DNA from: Armigeres subalbatus
Taxonomy: Eukaryota > Arthropoda > Insecta > Diptera > Culicidae
Direction of reading: 5' to 3'
Length of the DNA: 64,000 nt
Assembly: GCF_024139115.2 (NCBI RefSeq)
Contig: NC_085140.1
Coordinates: 413,862,283 to 413,926,282, forward strand
The notes under the pieces were generated by a model. The model searched no databases. It worked only from the letters and a program-made list of their open reading frames with translations, and was not told where the DNA came from. The position numbers and the translations under genes were made by a program. How positions within the stretch are numbered: position 1 is the stretch's first letter; every line of letters begins with the position of its first letter. Shown one piece after another: positions 1-10,300 of the stretch.

Positions 1-245
1 ATAAAAATGAATTTCTGTCTGTCTGAACCTTATAGACTCCAAAACTACTGAACCGATCAGCGTGAAAATTTGTATGCAGAGGTTTTTGGGGCCGGGGAAG
101 GTTCTTAAGATAGTTCGAGACCCCTCCCCGCTTTGGAAAGGGGGGCTCCCATACAAATGGAACTGAAATTTCTGCATAACTTGAGAACTAATCAGAGAAT
201 AAATCAATTTTAGGCGATACGAAGTTCGTCGGGTCTGCTAGTAGT
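1..245 (+). mobile_element. Short dispersed repeat ending CGGGTCTGCTAGTA
   Basis: The segment opens with a GTCTGTCTG run and ends in GAAGTTCGTCGGGTCTGCTA. A related, 5'-truncated copy lies in reverse at about 40537-40690, and a large element at 57829-60062 has the same plan: a TATATAAAA plus GTATGTTTG start, internal ATTTCAACCAAATTTGG blocks and a CGGGTAC..GCTAGT end. This plan is common in arthropod genomes. I suspect a Helitron/Helentron-type non-autonomous element, but the class is not certain. The left edge may lie outside the window. Confidence 0.5.
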
Positions 246-464
246 AAATATATGTACAAAATTTGGTTGAAATAGGTCCTGGGAGTTGAAAGTTACACAG
301 AATTGTTCGTTTTGTAAACACCTCCCCCCTTTCTAAATGACCCTTCCACACCCTTTGTTAACTTCCGCTGTGGATACAGAATGTGTGTACAAAATTTGGT
401 TGAAATCGGCCAAGTGGTTCAGAAGTAGTTAGCGAACATACATACATAGATTGGTTTTTATATA
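246..464 (-). mobile_element. Reverse-oriented start fragment of the same repeat class
   Basis: Read on the minus strand, this begins TATATAAAAACCAATC and a GTATGTATG run, then has two GATTTCAACCAAATTTTG-like blocks (one degenerate). That is the 5' plan of the elements at 1-245 and 57829-60062. It abuts the preceding copy tail to tail, and its TATATA terminus is the target of the next element. Confidence 0.4.
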
Positions 465-2887
465 GAGTAGAGTGGGGCAAGAGTGCGCGTGGGGTAAGAG
501 TACGTTTTCGATTTTTTGAAGTAATAAAAAAAGATAAACTAGCAGCACTGCATCAGTTTGACAGGTATTCTGGCCAACTATTATCATGTGTAATTGTGAA
601 CGATTTGAATAAACAACAAGGGAGATATGGAGTTAGATAACTTTTTGGTCATTTTGCTAAAAATAACTGGATTTCCGCAACTAGTATTTCATTACCATAT
701 ATACGTTCAATCAGGTGAACATTATACCATTTCGATAAACTATTATATAGAGTACTTTATGGTACAGAACATCAATCCGGTTAGTTTTCCAAGAAGTCAA
801 AACCATTACTTGAATAATTTTTGGGACTGTGGGGTAAAAGTACGTAGGAACCGGTGGGGCAAGAGTACGCATATGAATCTTCAAGTTATGATGTCAAACC
901 CGTATCTCCGGCCGAAATAAGACTTCTTCCAAAGCGTAAAGATCCGCAACTAAGAAAAAAGGGACAGAATTCGAAATTATCACAAATTTTTAGGATAAGT
1001 TGAAATTATTCGGTGTTAGAAAGGACTTAGCGGACAAAGCACTGAAGCGAAATAATGAAATTGTATTAGGACTTGTTGTACAGCTAAACATAGTACGAAA
1101 ATACAATTTCATCTAAATGATAATTTCATTTAATCAAAAGAAACATTCATAAATTACGCAACGTTTAGCTGGGAGGGGTTGCGAGATGTGTGACGATCAA
1201 TATAATTTAGAGGATTTATACAAATAGTGTAAGATAGGGGGGAGGGGTGATGAAATAGCCAAATTTTACGTTACGTGATTGGTGGACTTTCTTTAAGGAA
1301 AATGCCTTTGTATACGCCACGCGAAACCTGATATATATTTTTACCTCTGTAGTTTTTTGTATATATAAAAAAACAATGGTTTTTCGTATGAAAGTGCACA
1401 TTTTTAGGACCCCCTCCCCCTTTAAGAGTTACGTAATCTTTAAACATTCCCTAATATATGCTCATCAAACATCAATCAAATGTTATTAAGGTACACTGGG
1501 GGAAGTGGAAAAAGGGGGTAAGTGTAAAAATCGACTCGAAAATTTGGAATTGATCATACTTCACAGTTTTCACCACATCATAGCATCATGCAATGTTACA
1601 CTTTGATGCTCACACTAATACTATGTTGAAATTAGTATAACACATACACTAACACGGTTAACGCTTGAACTGTAATTTTAGATTTCGCGAAAAATTAATA
1701 TTTGCATTCATAAAATTAATTCTTATTTGCACCAATTGTTCTTTTTTCAAGTGAATTTATATCACAGGTGACCATTACAATACAATTGAACTAATTCCAT
1801 TCAATTGATAGTGGTTTGTACCAAGAAAGCAAATAATTCAAAGATTTTACACTTACCCCAGGTATCAAACACTGCGGGGGAAGTGGACAATTATCTAATT
1901 AAGCAAGTTTTTTCTTCCCTCCAGGGTTTATTTCGATAGCTGTGAATCTTAATATGTTCCTTCTTTGTTATCATGGTGATTCCAGTGGTGATTGGACTCA
2001 TATAAATGAGAAAATGCCTGATTAATCCACCTATCGGTACTGATGCCTTTCACATGTTTTCCATATGAAAAAAATATATAAGAAAGTTAAAAATAGCACT
2101 GATAGGTAAATATATTGTATAATTCACATTAATTTTTATTCCTAACAAGTTTCGCCGTTGAATGCAATTTTTTGCGAACAAATCGGTTGAGGACAAGTGC
2201 TTAAGAATAGCTGATAATTTTATACGTGCTTTGCGAACACACATACATACAAATACGCACATACAGACATCATCTCAATTCGTTAAACTAAGTTGATTAG
2301 TTTATAACCCTGTAAGTCCCATTTTTCACTATTGAAGGTCAAGGCAACATGGGTTTTCCACTTACCCCATCCCACTAGGGAAAGTGGAAAAAGAACTCCT
2401 AATTTTAAAATCTATTTCGATAAATTTCAAGCGACCAAAATGGTATGAATTACCGCCCATGTTGGTTGGTTGGCAAAATTGACTGTTTCTGATAGCCCAT
2501 TTTGATTGCATGCATTTAAATCATTTAAACTGGTTTTACACTAATTCAAACATGCACTATCGATTTTTCCTTTTCCACTTCCCCCAGTGTACCTTAACTC
2601 TTATTTGTGTTAATATATACTTAAAGCACGTGATTGGATAAATGCGTACTCTTACCCCACCCGATGCGCACTTTTACCCCACCGGTGGGGTAAGAGTGCA
2701 TTTTTCACTTGTCTTGTAATAAGGGTTCTACTAAAATGAATCTCAATAATCTCAATATTTTTTCCACTGGGTAACATAAAGGAAGAGTATATAAATCATC
2801 GACACTGATTTGAAATGCAGAAGCTTGCTTCATAAGGGCCACATGATCGATTGAAAACTAAGTGCGTACTCTTGCCCCACTCTACTC
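465..2887. mobile_element. TA-flanked inverted-repeat DNA element (2.4 kb)
   Basis: The ends are inverted copies of GAGTAGAGTGGGGCAAGAGT and both abut TATATA. A second copy starts at 25640 and is preceded by TA, so TA is the invariant flank and probably the duplicated target. The motif GGGGYAAGAGTRCG recurs near both ends in both orientations: about 473, 491, 832 and 853 on the left, and about 2644, 2665, 2687 and 2866 on the right. No transposase is visible, so the copy is non-autonomous or emptied. The 1104-bp element at 1490-2593 is inserted in it. Confidence 0.75.
1490..2593. mobile_element. Nested TTAA-flanked element with GGTACACTGGGGG ends
   Basis: Inverted ends GGTACACTGGGGGAAGTGG sit at both termini, flanked on each side by TTAA (1486-1489 and 2594-2597). 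A TTAA duplication is the signature of piggyBac-type insertion, so this is probably a piggyBac-type non-autonomous element. GGGGGAAGTGGA-like motifs recur inside (about 1874, and about 2363-2392 in reverse). No credible ORF is present. Confidence 0.75.
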
Positions 2888-3148
2888 TATATAAAGATAT
2901 AAGAAGAAGAAAGAAGATGGGGTTGGGAGGTTGCATAAAAAAAAAATAAAGTTGCAACTGGACAATGACGTGGTAATCAATCGGAGTCATGGAAGGAAAG
3001 TATTAGTCGTTCGTGTCTATTACTTTTATCTAAAACAGTTTTTATAGAGTTGACGAGCCTTTTTTCAAACAAAACAACCCGTGGAAAGTTGACAAGTTAG
3101 AAAATTGCATTATTCAATTTGTTGTAGCATTCTGCTGGAAGGAAATTC

Positions 3149-3410
3149 TCATTTTCCCATGGCTTTCGAATAAGTTTCTCTACTTACTGGTCCAGTGGGT
3201 GTATTTTGGGCCCTAAATGCAGTGCACCTAATCTCTATTGATTGGTATCCAATGTTCAAATATTGCCATGCTATCGACACTGTAATTGCTTGTTTGATCA
3301 TGGGATCTTTTACGTATTTTGTTCCCTGCCACGATGACACTGAAACCTGTTCTGGAGTCAGTTTTGACGTAGGACTTACGTCTTTCTTTACTATACTGGG
3401 TGTCATTTAG
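3149..3410 (-). pseudogene. Unrecognised ORF remnant in a dispersed repeat
   Basis: The minus strand is open for 85 codons, with a mixed-composition peptide (PEQVSVSSWQG...AFRAQNTPTGP) that looks coding rather than random. I do not recognise the family. The segment at 3361-3406 (GTTTTGACGTAGGACTTACG followed by a TCTTTCTTTACTATACTGGG-like block) recurs in diverged form at 11551-11590, so it belongs to a dispersed repeat, plausibly a retroelement. The opposite strand is also open (71 codons) and I regard that as a shadow. Confidence 0.25.
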
Positions 3411-4595
3411 ATTTTTGGAAATCGAGAGCGTTACGCTGGAAGGGAAGATTTTGAACGTTACAAGCGCCTTTATCTTTCAATTGATTTTTAAGATTTATAT
3501 ATCAATCGACTCGGAATCTCTTCACCATTTTGCCTATTTCATTGAAACTTAAGATTATTAACGATAAGATTATTGAAATTTGTCGTATCTTGTCAAAGCC
3601 AGTAAAAATTTATTATGTAACCAATCCCGTGCATTCCTAACACGGACATCAGAATGCGGTATGTCACGGGCCTTCGGGTCTACTGCAAGATTTTCTTTGT
3701 GTATAAAAGAAGAAGTTTCTGTCGTGTGCGAGTCTCATTACAATTTGTGACAGCAGCGCGTACTACTGACGTGCTTTTTGCTCGCTCATTTTTCGTTTTG
3801 TTCGTTCGTTCGCTGTGTTTACCTACACAGCATACAGTCGCCAGCGGTAGAAGTCTGCGAATATGCATGAAAGAAGTGGGCGCATTTTTTTGTCATTCTG
3901 TGCTTGATGATGGTCGGATGCAGTGGTGTCGGTTGCGATGGATGCAACCGCCCATCGCATCGCTCGGAGTTCACGGCTAGAGGCTGATGATGGCTGAGGC
4001 AGCAGCGGTGGTGGATGGAGAAGAAGAAAATTAGAGAGATTTGGTCTGCTCATCCAGGTGATTGGTGTCATAATCCACATGATCCCGGGATGGGTACGAG
4101 TCATGTCATATGAATGACCATATGTTAAGTTGTTCTTGGTACTAAACGACACGCACATTAAAACATGATGCTACTATAACAATTCAGATTCCCCAGCAAT
4201 AAAAAAATCAACAACACTGATGAAAATAAAAATTTGATTAAAATAATTACTTTCATTTATTTGCAGAAGGCATTAGCAATTAAAGATGCACAATCAGCAA
4301 TAGTGTTAATATCCATTTTAGATTAACAAATTTCGCTGTATTTACATGTAAATGTTTCAAAAAAGTCCGCAAAAATAATTTCCAGAAGAATATTTAAATA
4401 AACTTTATCTTATTCTTTGTTTTTCATTTTCTGAGAAATGGTATTATTGAGCTCGGAGTTTGGAATAAAAACATTAAATTACATTAAACAACATTAAATA
4501 ATTTTTCGTTGACGTATTAGCAGTACCTCCTCTATTTTAGTAGGGTTACTGCTCCTTGACTTGTTTCTTATTGTTGTGATTTTTTCAGCAGTAAG
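3411..4595. other. Geneless AT-rich stretch
   Basis: I see no convincing gene or repeat boundary. Overlapping short open frames on both strands between about 3650 and 4160 have no recognisable domain and are probably chance. Confidence 0.4.
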
Positions 4596-4782
4596 CACGC
4601 ATGGGGTTTTTAGTACCGACCCTTTTTGGCGAGTCCCGGTACTACGGTACTGAACCCCTCAGTACCGGGAGTACCGGGAAAATACCGGTACTGGAAGATT
4701 TTTTTTCGAAAATCATTAAAATCAATTAAAATACAGGATTTAATGGTAACGATTCAAACTTTATTTATTGCTTTGTATGTAT

Positions 4783-5000
4783 TCAACACTTGTCTTGGAG
4801 CTTGTCCTTATTCTTGAAATATGCTTTCAAAACGCACAGCATGTTCAATGTTTCGTCAGACATACGGGATCGTATTTTAGTAGCGAAGCTTCCAGAAACA
4901 GATAAAGCTCTTTCTGAGTCTACAGAGGTAGGGCGAACTGTTGCTAGTGAATCATGAAGCATTAACAAGTATTTTCCTTTCAGCTTTTTCTGAGTCGTTG
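4783..5000 (-). pseudogene. hAT transposase C-terminal dimerisation domain, truncated
   Basis: The frame reads into RPTSVDSERALSVSGSF, then TKIRSRMSDETLNML and a short LKAYFKN tail. This is the conserved end of hAT transposases (usual form: PTSvxSERxFSxxG followed by RxRLsxexxxxlxFL). The domain multimerises the transposase. Everything upstream, including the DDE catalytic domain and BED finger, is missing. The frame stays open a little upstream of the first methionine (KLKGKYLLMLHDS), so the true N-terminus lay in deleted sequence. It lies inside the hAT inverted repeats and in the orientation expected for the element's own transposase. Non-functional. Confidence 0.85.
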
Positions 5001-5027
5001 TAAGTTAACTCTTGTCTTACAATCTTT

Positions 5028-5082
5028 TTTTTTTTTTCTTCTTTATTAAAGAGGCTTTCAGCTCTTGACTGGTTCACCTCTG
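5028..5082 (-). mobile_element. 5'-truncated retroposon tail with target duplication
   Basis: A T-run followed by CTTCTTTATTAAAGAGGC (minus strand: AATAAA signal then poly-A) is flanked by the direct repeat GTCTTACAATCTTT at 5014-5027 and 5083-5096. A 14-bp duplication beside a poly-A tail indicates target-primed insertion of a severely truncated LINE or SINE. It lies inside the hAT relic and is therefore younger than it. Confidence 0.75.
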
Positions 5083-5658
5083 GTCTTACAATCTTTACGA
5101 ATCCTGGTGCAGTAATCGAACTAACAGGAACACTCTTGCCTCAAGCGGGGACGATTTGGAAAAATACTGATGAAGTGTGAGGATTGTTTCCGGATGTGAC
5201 GATGTCGTTGCGGTTTGATTGTCTTGAGGTACTTCATCGGATGCCTGATGTTTGTCCTAACTGATTGTCGCTGTCGTCACTGGCGAAACATCTTTTGCTG
5301 GTAAGGATAGGGCACTAAATGTCAACGAAGGAATAATGAGTACGTTTTGACAGATAGGTAGCCAACATGTTTGGGGACGATAACAAAAGGAACCGCAGCG
5401 ACAATCGTCCTCTATAGTTTATTACCTCTATTGTCAGGTGTTTGAAATTTTAGAAAAAAAATTATATCTTTCTTACTAGCTGCTGCATTCAAATAATGTG
5501 GTTTTAACCATCGGAAGTTTTAACCAAAACTTTTTCCTTAGTACCGAAAATACCGGTACTTTCATTAAACCAGTACCAGTATTTCGGTACCGAAAATTGG
5601 TCGGTATTCCCGGGAATTCCGGTACCGGTACTCCCGGTACTAAAACCCTACACGCATG

Positions 5659-6195
5659 TTATCAAAAAGAAGCAACGAAATTGGTGCTGTATTTCTATGT
5701 TTTGAAAACGGGACAGTTCCCCTAAAATAACACATTTTGCCCAAGTCTGAAAATTTTATAAATAGATTTTTAAAATTCAAGCAATAATAAATCTATCAAT
5801 GCCCTACATTTGCTTGAATAAATAAGGGCTTAATAGTTAGAAACAAAGCAATTCTAATTATGTATTTAATTATTAGTTTTATTTCCAGAAGTTTTGAATA
5901 AACAAATTGCTTATAATTCTGCACAGCATGGAAGTTGTCGTTTCCAATATCAATACCTATAATCAATATCCATAGATCTAAAAGTTAAATGTAAATACGT
6001 TACGTTTATACAAGTCCTACGTCTACTCGCGGTTATGTTGAAAACATTACCCATTGCTCGTTTTTCATACGTCGGTATAGATTGCTGAGTGGAATCTATA
6101 TTTGTTTCTTAACTCGATATTATTCCTTCAATTTAGGATGGCTCAGAATGATATACCAAAAAATCAATTCTTACAATTGTTGTATAAAATCTGGT
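5659..6195. other. Geneless AT-rich stretch
   Basis: AT-rich sequence between the hAT element and the LINE fragment. I see no gene, terminal repeat or duplication. Confidence 0.4.
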
Positions 6196-6792
6196 AATAT
6201 ACAAATCCGACCGAAAGAGAATCATCTTCTCCAACAGTTTCCGAAGACAGGACAGCATCGCGATCCGACGCGGGGTTTACGGGCTTTTATATGGCTATCA
6301 CCCTCACTTGCCTCCAATCATTTGAAACAATGTTACTCTGTAGCTGATTGAACAAGCTCAACAAGCGCCTCTTCGAGAGTTCAGGAATATTTTCTTTAGC
6401 TTACTGAACCAGATTCTATCCATCGCTGTAACGGGAATTAAATCTTTGGAAAGGGGTGATCCATACCATCCCTATCAGCAAATGTAACACGTGGTTCTTG
6501 CTTTACGGATACAAAATCCGGACAAAGTTTCTCCACAAAGTCGAGTATCCACCGCGACGAGCTTACACGATCTTTGTTAGCGAACGACGCGCTATGCAAT
6601 GTTCTCCCAGTCCATAGGATTTTCTTGCGCGACAAACCTTCAACCAAAGTGCGCCAATGTCTACGTTTCTTCACTTTGACCTGCTTCATGAACTGTATTT
6701 CGAGCACGGTGTACCGTTTCTGTAGAACAATCGATACGTGTTTCAAAAATTCTTTAAACGCGGCGAATTTCTCGCGATAAAGCCGTGTACAT
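6196..6792 (-). pseudogene. LOA/Jockey-type LINE fragment (pol, before and into RT)
   Basis: On the minus strand from 6792 the frame reads EKFAAFKEFLKHVSIVLQ, KKRRHWRTLVEGLSR and RWILDFVEKLCPDF. This is the linker between endonuclease and reverse transcriptase in LOA/Jockey-type mosquito LINEs. After frame breaks, about 6351-6196 gives VSNDWRQVRVIAI and, one frame over, AMLSCLRKLLEKMILFRSDL, the N-terminal RT blocks that precede the catalytic palm. The FADD catalytic region, endonuclease and ORF1 are absent. The 5' side is cut exactly where a MULE-like end begins at 6793. Clade assignment is from motif memory and is uncertain between LOA and Jockey. A dead copy. Confidence 0.7.
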
Positions 6793-7010
6793 TAGACTGG
6801 CCCAGATTAGTATGGTGAGAAAAAATGTTGTCGAATTCCACGGGGCACCCCCCAGAATTGTGTCTTCGGGTGAGAAAATCAATCTCTGAAAATTTCAACT
6901 CAATCGCTTGTTGCATAAGCTGGCGCATTTGATTTGAAGTTTGTATGGGGATTTCAGCCAAAATGTATAGGAAAATACACCTCCGTCACTCATTCGATCT
7001 GGAAATTGGT
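6793..7010 (+). mobile_element. Left-end fragment related to the 41384-45883 element
   Basis: It begins TAGACTGGCCCAGATTAG and contains GAAAATTTCAACTCAATCG and GTTTGTATGGGGATTTC. In the same order these resemble the terminal arms of the element at 41384-45883 (TAGACTGGCCCAAAATG, GAAAATTTCAGCTCATTCGG, GTTTGTATGGGAAAAG). No matching right end is seen nearby, so it is truncated or a solo end. Confidence 0.5.
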
Positions 7011-7222
7011 TCTGATTGCTCGATTGACCTCAGAATTGCAAAAACGGCAGTTGGTATGCTACAGAACAATTTCACAGAACATTGTATGATGATTAAATGA
7101 ACATTTATATAGTTTTCGTTTGATTTATTAGGCGCTGAATTGTGTATTTTTGGATTTATTGATCAAATCGTATCAGCCGAAACCTAGCACTGGCAAACTA
7201 GCACTGGCAACACTCCGTGAAG

Positions 7223-7397
7223 CTTGTCATAAGACAAGTTTGTACAATCCCATTGAAATTCCACTTAATTGTATCTAGTCGAGTCAAGTACGAGACACTG
7301 AAGACGGCCTTACTGTTGAGGTCGAAATACGTATCTGTCAAGATACAATTAAGTGGTGGAATTTCAATGGGATTGTACAAACTCGTCTTATGACAAG
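7223..7397 (+). repeat. Palindromic repeat with a hammerhead-like core
   Basis: Two inverted arms of about 55 bp (starting CTTGTCATAAGAC, ending GTCTTATGACAAG) enclose a centre at 7276-7340. The centre contains CTGAAGA (7298-7304), GGCC/GGTC able to pair (7306-7309 with 7320-7323), GAAA (7324-7327), ATAC/GTAT (7327-7330 with 7331-7334), C7335, and TGTC (7336-7339) complementary to GACA (7294-7297). These are the parts of a hammerhead ribozyme in the right order. A second copy of the core, identical through these positions, lies at 54711-54755 (minus). Penelope-like elements are known to carry short hammerheads in terminal repeats and often have an inverted end, which makes that origin plausible. 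Confidence 0.7.
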
Positions 7398-10300
7398 TGA
7401 AGACATTCCACTAAAAAGCTAAAAATAAGTTTCTTAACATTCCGTGAAGATTTCCTCTAGTCTCTAAAATACCATTTTGTTTTCTCAGGACCCTCCGCCA
7501 CTGACTACCCCCACACGGGAGAAACTTGGATTAATCGCCTGATAGGCCACCACTTTTTCGTATGATTGATTCAGTCTACACTTGCGTGAACTGATTGCTA
7601 GGGTTACCTTTTCTATTCACTGATTAATCAATTTTGCGATTACATCGATTACAAATTATTGGTACAACTAATTACAATGCGGTTTCCATTGGATGAAAGC
7701 TCTTGAGTATTGCTTCTAACTTAGCTATGTGGTTCTCTTTTTGCCTGCGCTCATTGGGAAAACACTATAATTAATAAAGTGAAAAAAAAATCTACATTCT
7801 TATTTTCATCAAACTTTAAACGTCAATTTTTATCTCCATCAGACCAAATTCTCGGCTCCATCCAGAACATGAGACAGAAAACGTGGTGGAGCAAAATGAA
7901 TTTTTGGCACCACTCTACTGTGTACCCAGAAAATATTGGAAGAGGATTGGAAATTGGGAAGAAAGTTGAAAACCAATTTTAATGAATATCTAAAACACAA
8001 ACAATTGTAACAAGTTTTTCAAGGATTCCAGAGACTTACTTTCAATTGACACTTCAGAATTTTTGCTTTGTACGGAATATCATATATTTTACTCGATTGT
8101 GATATTTTGGAGTGAATTTAATATTATCTATTTATTAGGAGCTTTTACTATCATCTACTGGATAGAACCAGAGTATGGCAGCCTTTAAAGAATCCGGAAA
8201 AATCTCTTTATTTGCATGAGCCAGAGTTTTTTTTTTTTGGCATGCAATGCACTCAGAGGTGTCTTGCTGCTGATACCACCCTCGCGGAGGACCATTTTTC
8301 TAAGACATCCCATATTTAATGCCTTACCTCCAGACGCTCCTCTTGATCTTGACCATTCCCATTGATCTTTGCATTCGTGAAGTAACTAGGACTTAGTGAA
8401 AACTAAGTTTAATCCGAGCTCAAGCGTTACTTGAGAGCTATTTCCAGACAGCTGGACATTTTTCGTTTTTATGCAGCATCGAGCATATCTGCTTAATAAA
8501 ATGTTCAGATGGTTTTGCAGGTTTTGGGCCTTTCGACCAGCAGACATCATACAACTGTTCCAAAGGCACGCAAACATACCCATTGTGCTTAGTCCATTAG
8601 TCATTGGTGGTTGATAACGATCGTGACATGTTTAATGGAGACGCCTGGTCGATTATTTGGAAAATCCCTACATCGCATGCTTCGGAGGGTTCCTCCGATG
8701 GGGAAGGGATGGGAGAGTTGTTCCGAAGATTATTGGAAGAGGGATACGAAAAAAGGCAAAACTAGTGTGGCCATTGGTGGACGGCTTCCATTGGAGATAA
8801 ATGTCTTGGTAACCATAAGGTGAGGCTATAACAAAATTGGCAGCTTTAGTCCCGCTTGTTAGCATACCAATATCCAATATCCAATACCGAGAAAGAGGAG
8901 CTTCGGAGCGACTCTAACAGAACGTTCCACCTTGGACAGATCTCAACATGATATACGACAATTGGTTTTACGCCTCCTTCCTTCATAATCTACCTGAAAT
9001 ATTAAAATACATAATAATGGTATCTACATCAACAATTAAATCCTAGAATCTGTAAAAAATATTCTAACACTTTCAAAAAGAAAACAATCGGATGACACAT
9101 CGACAGCCACGGCTACCAAGATGCAACCAAGGATGATGCAACCAAGAAAGAGCTATAAAATCTGTACACAGCTTGCGTCAAATTTTAAGTACCACAGTTG
9201 GTTTATAGCTAGCATGAAACCTGGTATCCAGATCCCAAGTATCTTTCATGTCACAATCATCTGAGTCTGGCACCTCAAGTCTGACATGTTACTCACGAAA
9301 ACATCGAAGCTCCATAATTGATAGCGACATGAACAGTCATCCGTCAGACACATATATTTCGACCAATTATTTTTAAAGCTGCTTCCGTGGTATTTGGTTA
9401 ATTTGGTCAATTATTTCGTAAAAACGGGGTCATCGCAACTTTCCTGGCTGATGACATTATTTATAAGTTTTTTTTAAATACAGAAATAGTGTGCCACCCA
9501 GGTTTATTCCTCATACATCCTGAAGAGACAACTGCAATAATGATTATGGCGAAAACAATTATCTGTTAACCAAGCATCAAGATGTGTGCCCGCCGTGAGA
9601 AAATTTCGGCAACATTACCACCAACTTAGCGCCAAACTTTTAAGATCCTGACTTAGGCATGGTGACATGGTGGAGTTTATCAAGTAGAAAACAGCCACAT
9701 GCGGCTTAGGGCACAGCTTTACACGGAAACTATGTTGGCATACGGTTTGGATCGTTTCGTTAAAAGCAAATTGAATCAGCGGATTAGCAAGTGCTGACAT
9801 TTGGCAAGCGGCAAATTAAATTAGAAATCTTCGGTCGAGGAGAACCATCAGTGCATAGGTAGTTCGTTCGAAGAAAATTGAGTACCAATGCACAGAGCCG
9901 GCCATCTATTTCTACATACATTTACGGTAGCGGAAAACCCCTCGAGTGTATTACCACCGGAGCCTGGTGTGACGCGGATGAGTCTGCTACTCAAACAAGC
10001 ACCGGCTAAGTAAACTGGAGGTTGGCTCGGGCTGCCTGGGTCTATGTATTAGCTCTCTTGTCGACACCAGCCAGCATGGCAGCGTTCTGCTATTTGAGCC
10101 CGGGACGACGGAGGGTCACCGCAAACAAACTTGTGCGCAAAGTTCTCCCGAAGCGGCAGCCCCGGCAATACGAGGACTAGAAGATGGATCACTTTTGTGG
10201 GCGAAGCTTAAATGCGGTTAAAGTTGATGTTTGCTTTTATGATGCGAGTTGTTTTTGATAATTTGGTGGTTGGTGACAATCTGTGGGAATTGCTGCTTGG

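Larger units (their letters stand above)
4604..5650 (-). mobile_element. hAT-type DNA transposon relic
   Basis: The terminal inverted repeats are GGGTTTTTAGTACCG on the left and, reversed, TAGGGTTTTAGTACCG on the right. They are followed by iterated GTACCGGTA palindromic subterminal motifs at 4630-4700 and 5540-5645. A perfect 8-bp duplication, CACGCATG, flanks the element at 4596-4603 and 5651-5658, exactly the hAT target length. At 1047 bp it is internally deleted. It carries the C-terminal hAT dimerisation domain (4783-4968) on the minus strand and a younger retroposon tail at 5028-5082. Confidence 0.9.

Noticed and set aside
3654..4158. Overlapping 108- and 111-codon frames on opposite strands
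   Set aside because: Mutual shadows in moderately GC-rich sequence with no domain.
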